Assembly: GCF_900961225.1 (NCBI RefSeq)
Contig: NZ_CAAHFN010000131.1
Coordinates: forward strand, 124,001 to 188,000
From: Modicisalibacter radicis
GTDB taxonomy: Bacteria; Pseudomonadota; Gammaproteobacteria; Pseudomonadales; Halomonadaceae
Reading direction: 5' to 3'
DNA: 64,000 bases
The translations under genes were made by a program, and so were the position numbers. Below are positions 63,833 to 64,000 of the stretch, piece by piece. Each line of letters begins with the position of its first letter. The stretch's first letter is position 1. The notes beneath the pieces are model-generated. The model did no database searches, was not told the DNA's origin, and was given only the letters and a program-made list of their open reading frames with translations.

Positions 63833-64000
63833 GTGACTGTAACTGGGAGGAAATTCACGCGTTTCAGTCGTTGGGTGAGTACCAACGCTTTGTGTGCTGG
63901 CTCGAAGCTCAGCGACGTGAGGGCTTATGCGAAGAGTTATGCCCAAAAAATCAACCTGCTGAAGAATGGGATGATCGATGGTTTAGGTGCAAATCGTCTG
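63829..64000 (+). CDS. Putative cognate immunity protein (5' part only)
   Basis: The frame starts at ATG 63829, overlapping the toxin stop as ATGA, and stays open for 57 codons to the window end. It begins MSDCNWEEIHAFQSLGEYQR and continues with acidic and aromatic residues (EEWDDRWFRCKSS). Position directly after a CdiA-type toxin and the tight overlap make an immunity role likely; the sequence style recalls small proteins found after related polymorphic toxins. Like the toxin tail it is AT-richer than the rest of the window, consistent with a transferred toxin-immunity cassette. Confidence 0.75.
   Translation, partial: MSDCNWEEIHAFQSLGEYQRFVCWLEAQRREGLCEELCPKNQPAEEWDDRWFRCKSS

Overview
The window is a GC-rich (roughly two-thirds G+C by eye) gammaproteobacterial chromosome segment. 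Gene content and protein style (E. coli-like bcs operon, RadD, MltF, TadA, CsiR-type regulator, DASS carrier) fit a Halomonas-like member of the Halomonadaceae; the genus is an inference. I saw no rRNA, tRNA or CRISPR array.

Layout. 1-9.3 kb holds ordinary accessory and housekeeping genes: a gamma-glutamyltransferase cut by the window edge, divergent from a GntR regulator, a VOC protein, an RhlE-type helicase, a GNAT acetyltransferase, a diguanylate cyclase, a TSUP permease, and an AraC regulator divergent from a zinc alcohol dehydrogenase. 9.7-13.9 kb carries two convergent genes (a DASS dicarboxylate carrier and a large DUF2339 membrane protein) whose base and codon use looks different and may be imported. 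14.2-15.4 kb is a scar: a decayed cdsA/plsC remnant followed by a 158-bp IS5-like MITE with a clean target duplication. 15.4-25.2 kb is mostly core: tesB, tadA, a lipoprotein, mltF, purL, a monooxygenase-like protein and a zinc-ribbon protein with an exceptionally perfect Shine-Dalgarno.

25.4-39.4 kb is a complete E. coli-type cellulose locus: bcsR-Q-A-B-Z-C leftward and bcsE-F-G rightward, most junctions being ATGA overlaps. BcsA (PilZ domain) and BcsE (RxGD site) both look able to sense cyclic di-GMP, and bcsG implies phosphoethanolamine cellulose. 39.5-46.8 kb is a leftward catabolic operon for an acid sugar: an Nramp-fold transporter lacking the metal-binding motifs, a DapA-superfamily aldolase, a DUF1537 kinase, a PdxA2-type dehydrogenase, a beta-hydroxyacid dehydrogenase, a broken BNR/sialidase-like gene and a DeoR regulator, with a kdgT permease remnant upstream. 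I regard this as the best candidate for an undescribed pathway.

46.8-51.6 kb is core again (radD, scpA-scpB-rluB), though radD carries an in-frame tandem repeat. 51.7-64 kb is a two-partner secretion / contact-dependent inhibition locus: an outer-membrane transporter, a 3404-residue CdiA-like exoprotein with large internal repeats and an AT-richer C-terminal toxin module, and the start of its putative immunity gene, cut by the window end.
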